This document shows positions 61,202-64,000 of a stretch of 64,000 bases of DNA, one piece after another. The DNA is from Asticcacaulis tiandongensis (GTDB lineage: Bacteria > Pseudomonadota > Alphaproteobacteria > Caulobacterales > Caulobacteraceae), in contig NZ_SSBC01000010.1 of the NCBI RefSeq assembly GCF_006475605.1, positions 1,054,001-1,118,000 on the forward strand, written 5' to 3'. Under the pieces are notes generated by a model. It had not been told where the DNA came from and searched no databases. It saw only the letters and a program-made list of their open reading frames with translations. The position numbers and the translations under genes were made by a program. Each line of letters opens with the position of its first letter. The stretch's first letter is position 1.

Positions 61202-61342
61202 ATGTCACGGCCTTCTAAAACGCAATGCCTGAACTGTGAAGCGCTTTTCGCCAAAATCGGTGCTGAGCCAGGAATTGAAAGTTGCCCCGACCAACCGCTC
61301 GCGCCGCAGGACCAGCTTACGGATATCGCACGTAGAGCTTGA
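61202..61342 (+). CDS. Possible small Cys-motif protein
   Basis: A 46-codon frame starting 24 bp from the prfA start on the other strand. It encodes a protein with CLNC near residue 9-12 and a third Cys at about 28 (IESCPDQP), then ends DIARRA. GAGAAATC is a weak ribosome site. Codon use is acceptable. The Cys pair hints at Zn binding, but no family is recognised, and chance is a real alternative. Confidence 0.3.
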   Translation: MSRPSKTQCLNCEALFAKIGAEPGIESCPDQPLAPQDQLTDIARRA

Positions 61343-61488
61343 TTCCCTTGGAGAAAGGGCGGAAATTCACCCGGTTGAAATCACTAATAAACCCTTAAAA
61401 CTAAAAGCATTTTTATTTGCGTTACCTTAAGACATTTAGGTTATTCACTTAAACATATTCCCCGTAGTCCGCCCAGTTCGGAGCGTTC
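61343..61488. other. AT-rich upstream region of the diguanylate cyclase gene
   Basis: The rest of the gap between prfA and the GGDEF-EAL gene has an AT-rich section at about 61381-61450 with runs such as CCCTTAAAACTAAAAGC and GCATTTTTATTTGC. It probably holds the promoter. No clear box pair or repeat was found. Confidence 0.3.
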
Positions 61489-63693
61489 GTGAAACGAGAT
61501 TTGAGTGAATTAAAGCTGCTTGCCCCCATGGCGACAATTGTCGTCATGGTCGTCTGTGCTTTGATTGGCATACTGTGGGTCTGGGCTCTGCAGACCGATC
61601 AGGCCGGGCGGGTTCGCGAAGAAAATCTGGTGCGCATTGGCATTGAGCATCTGATAAAAGAAAATACCCGTCGGATGGCCCCGACCACCTTCTCCGAAGA
61701 AGCCGTCAAACGACTGAATGCCGGCGACATGGACTGGATACGCACCCGCTTTGGGGAGCATTACATAAATACGCTGAATTATGACTGGTCGTTTATCACT
61801 GATGCGTCGGGCGTGCCCATCTTTGCTTACGGCATTAAGGGAGAAACCGATCCCGGTCAGTTTGAAACCTTCCGGCCGCATGTCGAGAAGCTGCACAATC
61901 GCATTCGGGCCTTAAGCACTCAGGATAGCCATCTGCGCCCCTTAAACGATCCGTCGCTCTCCGGCCAGCTGGCTACCATTGACGGTCGCCTCTATATGGT
62001 CGCAGGCAATCCGGTACGCTCACCGGTGACGGACTTTACCGAACAGTCGGCCCTTCCCCAACCGTCTATCGTGATTGCCGCCACCGAGATTACCGGTCTG
62101 GAACTTAAGACTCTGGCCCAGCAATATATGCTGTCGTCCATTCATATCGTCCGCCCGGGACAGATCATTGCCCCTGATGATGCGCGCGCCGCCTTTTACG
62201 ATGATCAGGGCCGTACGATTGTCGAACTGACATGGGTGCCGCAACGTGCGGGTCACGCCCTGTTCATGCGCGCTATCGGGCCGGTATTACTGATTGCCAT
62301 GGGCCTTGGGGCTGTGGCCCTCTATTTGCTGCATGAAACCCAGAAAACCGCACGCAATCTTATTGCCTCAGAAGCGCGTGCCAAGCATATGGCCATGCAC
62401 GACGCCCTGACCGGCCTGCCCAATCGCAGCCTGTTTACCGATCGCCTGACGCAGGCACTTGAGCGCATTCGCCGTCAGGGCGGCTATGTCGCCGTGCATT
62501 GTATCGGCCTTGATCGCTTCAAAGATGTCAATGACACCTTAGGGCACACCGCCGGTGACGAACTGATCCGCTACAGCGCTACCAAAATTTCCGGTATGAT
62601 CCGTGCGGGCGACACACTGGCCCGTTTGGGCGGCGATGAATTTGTCATCGTCCAGACCGACACGAACCCCCACAGTGCCGCCGCCCTGTCCAAACGTATA
62701 CTTGAATCCTTAAGCGGTAATGTCCTTCTAGAGAGCGGGCAGGTCTATTCCTCGTGTTCCATCGGTGTCACCCTTTTGCAGGATGCCGATATCGAAGCCG
62801 CCGAAGCCTTGCGTCAGGCCGATCTGGCCCTTTATCGCGCCAAGGAACAGGGCCGGTCGCAATATGCCTTCTTTGAAGTCGAGATGGACGCGACCATAAA
62901 GCTGCGCAAACTGCTGGAAGCCGGTTTACGCGAAGCGATCCTAAGCGAATCCATTGAGGTCGTTTATCAGCCGCAAATGGATCATTTTGGCCGCATTATC
63001 GGTGTTGAGGCTCTGGCGCGCTGGTCGCATCCTGAGCGCGGGCCGATCTCACCGGCCTATTTCATTCCTCTGGCCGAGGAATGCGGCCTGATGAACGAAC
63101 TGGGTGCCCTGATCATGCACCGCGCCATGATTGACTCAAAGCGCTGGCCCGGCCTTAAGGTCGCGGTCAATGTGTCTGCGACCCAGCTCCGGTCAAGCCG
63201 CTTCCTGTCGCGCATTTCCGGCCTTCTGGCGAGCACCGGCGTGCAGGCACAGTCCATTGAAATCGAAATCACCGAAGGCGTCCTGCTTAACGACGACCAG
63301 AATACGCAGCAGACCTTGCGCGAACTGCGTCAGATGGGCTTCTCGATTGCACTGGATGATTTCGGCACGGGGTATTCGTCTCTGAGTTATCTTAACCGCT
63401 ATCCGGTGGACAAGATCAAGATTGACCGGTCTTTTGTCGCCAATCTGGGGATTGACCCCGATGCCGAGGCCGTTATTCGCGCCATTATCCGTCTGGCCAA
63501 GGCCCTTAATCTCGGCATCCTGGCCGAAGGCGTCGAAACCCGCGGCCAGCGCAATATCCTGCGTCAGGCAGGTTGTCCGTTGATGCAGGGTTATCTGTTC
63601 TCACGCCCCGTTGATGCCGACGGTATTGATGAGTTGATGTTTGGCCAGATTGAAAAAGCCGCCATCACCCACGGCATTGTGCGTATGCGCTAA
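61489..63693 (+). CDS. CHASE4-GGDEF-EAL cyclic-di-GMP protein
   Basis: A 734-residue membrane regulator. A first helix (about 11-34) and a second near 258-283 enclose a periplasmic CHASE4-type sensor. GGDEF follows (about 295-460) with the intact motif RLGGDEF and the inhibitory I-site RAGD five residues before it. EAL (about 475-725) has [37 protein letters not shown] and AEGVETRGQ, all residues for phosphodiesterase activity. So both making and breaking c-di-GMP are possible. The start is GTG 61489. Confidence 0.93.
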   Translation: MKRDLSELKLLAPMATIVVMVVCALIGILWVWALQTDQAGRVREENLVRIGIEHLIKENTRRMAPTTFSEEAVKRLNAGDMDWIRTRFGEHYINTLNYDWSFITDASGVPIFAYGIKGETDPGQFETFRPHVEKLHNRIRALSTQDSHLRPLNDPSLSGQLATIDGRLYMVAGNPVRSPVTDFTEQSALPQPSIVIAATEITGLELKTLAQQYMLSSIHIVRPGQIIAPDDARAAFYDDQGRTIVELTWVPQRAGHALFMRAIGPVLLIAMGLGAVALYLLHETQKTARNLIASEARAKHMAMHDALTGLPNRSLFTDRLTQALERIRRQGGYVAVHCIGLDRFKDVNDTLGHTAGDELIRYSATKISGMIRAGDTLARLGGDEFVIVQTDTNPHSAAALSKRILESLSGNVLLESGQVYSSCSIGVTLLQDADIEAAEALRQADLALYRAKEQGRSQYAFFEVEMDATIKLRKLLEAGLREAILSESIEVVYQPQMDHFGRIIGVEALARWSHPERGPISPAYFIPLAEECGLMNELGALIMHRAMIDSKRWPGLKVAVNVSATQLRSSRFLSRISGLLASTGVQAQSIEIEITEGVLLNDDQNTQQTLRELRQMGFSIALDDFGTGYSSLSYLNRYPVDKIKIDRSFVANLGIDPDAEAVIRAIIRLAKALNLGILAEGVETRGQRNILRQAGCPLMQGYLFSRPVDADGIDELMFGQIEKAAITHGIVRMR

Positions 63694-63775
63694 TACGCGG
63701 CGGTTAGCCCCACGGCAATTGACCTTTGACAGTCAGCACACTAAGTCATCGGACAAACACTCAGAGGTCTGTCCG

Positions 63776-64000
63776 GTGCATATCAACGATTATCCGCAAC
63801 TCGAAATCAATCCGGTGTCCGGTCCGCTCACAGGGCAGGTCATTCTGCCCGGATCAAAATCCCTGACCAACCGCGCCCTGCTGATCGCCGCGCTGGCGGC
63901 AGGCGAAAGCCGCCTCAACGGTGTGCTTTCCAGCGACGACACCCTGTATATGGCCGCTGCCCTGCGGGAAATGGGCGTGGAAATCACCAATCACGACGCC
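63776..64000 (+). CDS. aroA: 3-Phosphoshikimate 1-carboxyvinyltransferase (5' part)
   Basis: The first 75 codons of AroA, the EPSP synthase of aromatic amino acid synthesis; the gene runs off the window. [24 protein letters not shown] is the shikimate-phosphate and PEP-binding start of the family, followed by [24 protein letters not shown]. The GTG start is preceded by CAGAGG about 9 bases upstream. The SLTNRALL form is typical of EPSP synthases. Confidence 0.92.
   Translation, partial: MHINDYPQLEINPVSGPLTGQVILPGSKSLTNRALLIAALAAGESRLNGVLSSDDTLYMAAALREMGVEITNHDA

Noticed and set aside
61236-61430. 64-codon frame upstream of the GGDEF-EAL gene
   Set aside because: No family pattern or ribosome site, and it competes with the 61202 frame; it looks like chance.

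Overview
The window looks like chromosomal DNA of a Caulobacteraceae alphaproteobacterium, most like Asticcacaulis. The evidence is the gene families and their order: SPOR-nagZ-scpA, rpmH-rnpA-yidC-engB, murA-DUF2948-UPF0262 with infA-maf-rng-yacG-tRNA-Phe, Caulobacter-style TonB receptors and GH43/GH105 enzymes. Most of it is ordinary housekeeping DNA of moderately high GC, broken by two AT-rich islands and one phage-type cassette. The genus is an inference from gene content; no alignment was run.

Layout. 1-2651: scpA (cut by the window edge), nagZ and a SPOR protein on the minus strand. 2781-5830: a lone ABC ATPase and a TadE/TadG pair. 5942-13390: a probable polysaccharide-use region with a GH105 unsaturated-uronide hydrolase, a BNR-4 propeller protein, an ABC-2 exporter pair and a large TonB-dependent receptor closed by a strong terminator. 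13481-15704: LemA and two TPM proteins. 15791-19603: argB, a HAD nucleotidase, two secreted unknowns behind a double palindromic operator, and dapD. 19664-24708: an orphan histidine kinase, then rpmH-rnpA-yidC-engB. 24750-26095: a tandem palindromic repeat and a YegD-type Hsp70.

26190-32974 is a compact histidine operon: a TrpR/YerC-family regulator with a TrpR-like operator, hisG, hisD, a fusion of a degenerate aminotransferase to HisB, hisH, hisA, hisF and a HisIE fusion. Several genes overlap by 4-11 bp. It abuts a convergent secreted protein built from three four-cysteine modules.

34985-37363 holds a structured, gene-free stretch and an AT-rich OLD-type ATPase/TOPRIM protein next to tRNA-Phe. 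37481-44305 is the yacG-rng-maf-infA ... UPF0262-DUF2948-murA block. It is interrupted at 39754-41572 by an outer-membrane protein and an AT-rich HEPN-motif gene. That gene is preceded by a tRNA-like segment and a 19-bp inverted repeat covering its start; this is the best candidate for an undescribed system. 44444-47315 carries tRNA-Thr, a GH43 enzyme, a chemoreceptor-like protein without a signalling domain and a PNPOx-like protein.

47299-50072 is a self-contained lysis and adhesion cassette: a DUF2793 protein with seven 44-residue repeats, a putative holin, an M15 endolysin and overlapping Rz/Rz1 spanins. No phage head or tail genes are near it. 50142-64000 returns to core genes: DUF4112, YbjQ, an endonuclease/phosphatase-like membrane protein, an aldo/keto reductase, DUF4349, ExoD, parC, queF, a Tat-exported GH43, prfA, a CHASE4-GGDEF-EAL protein and the 5' end of aroA.
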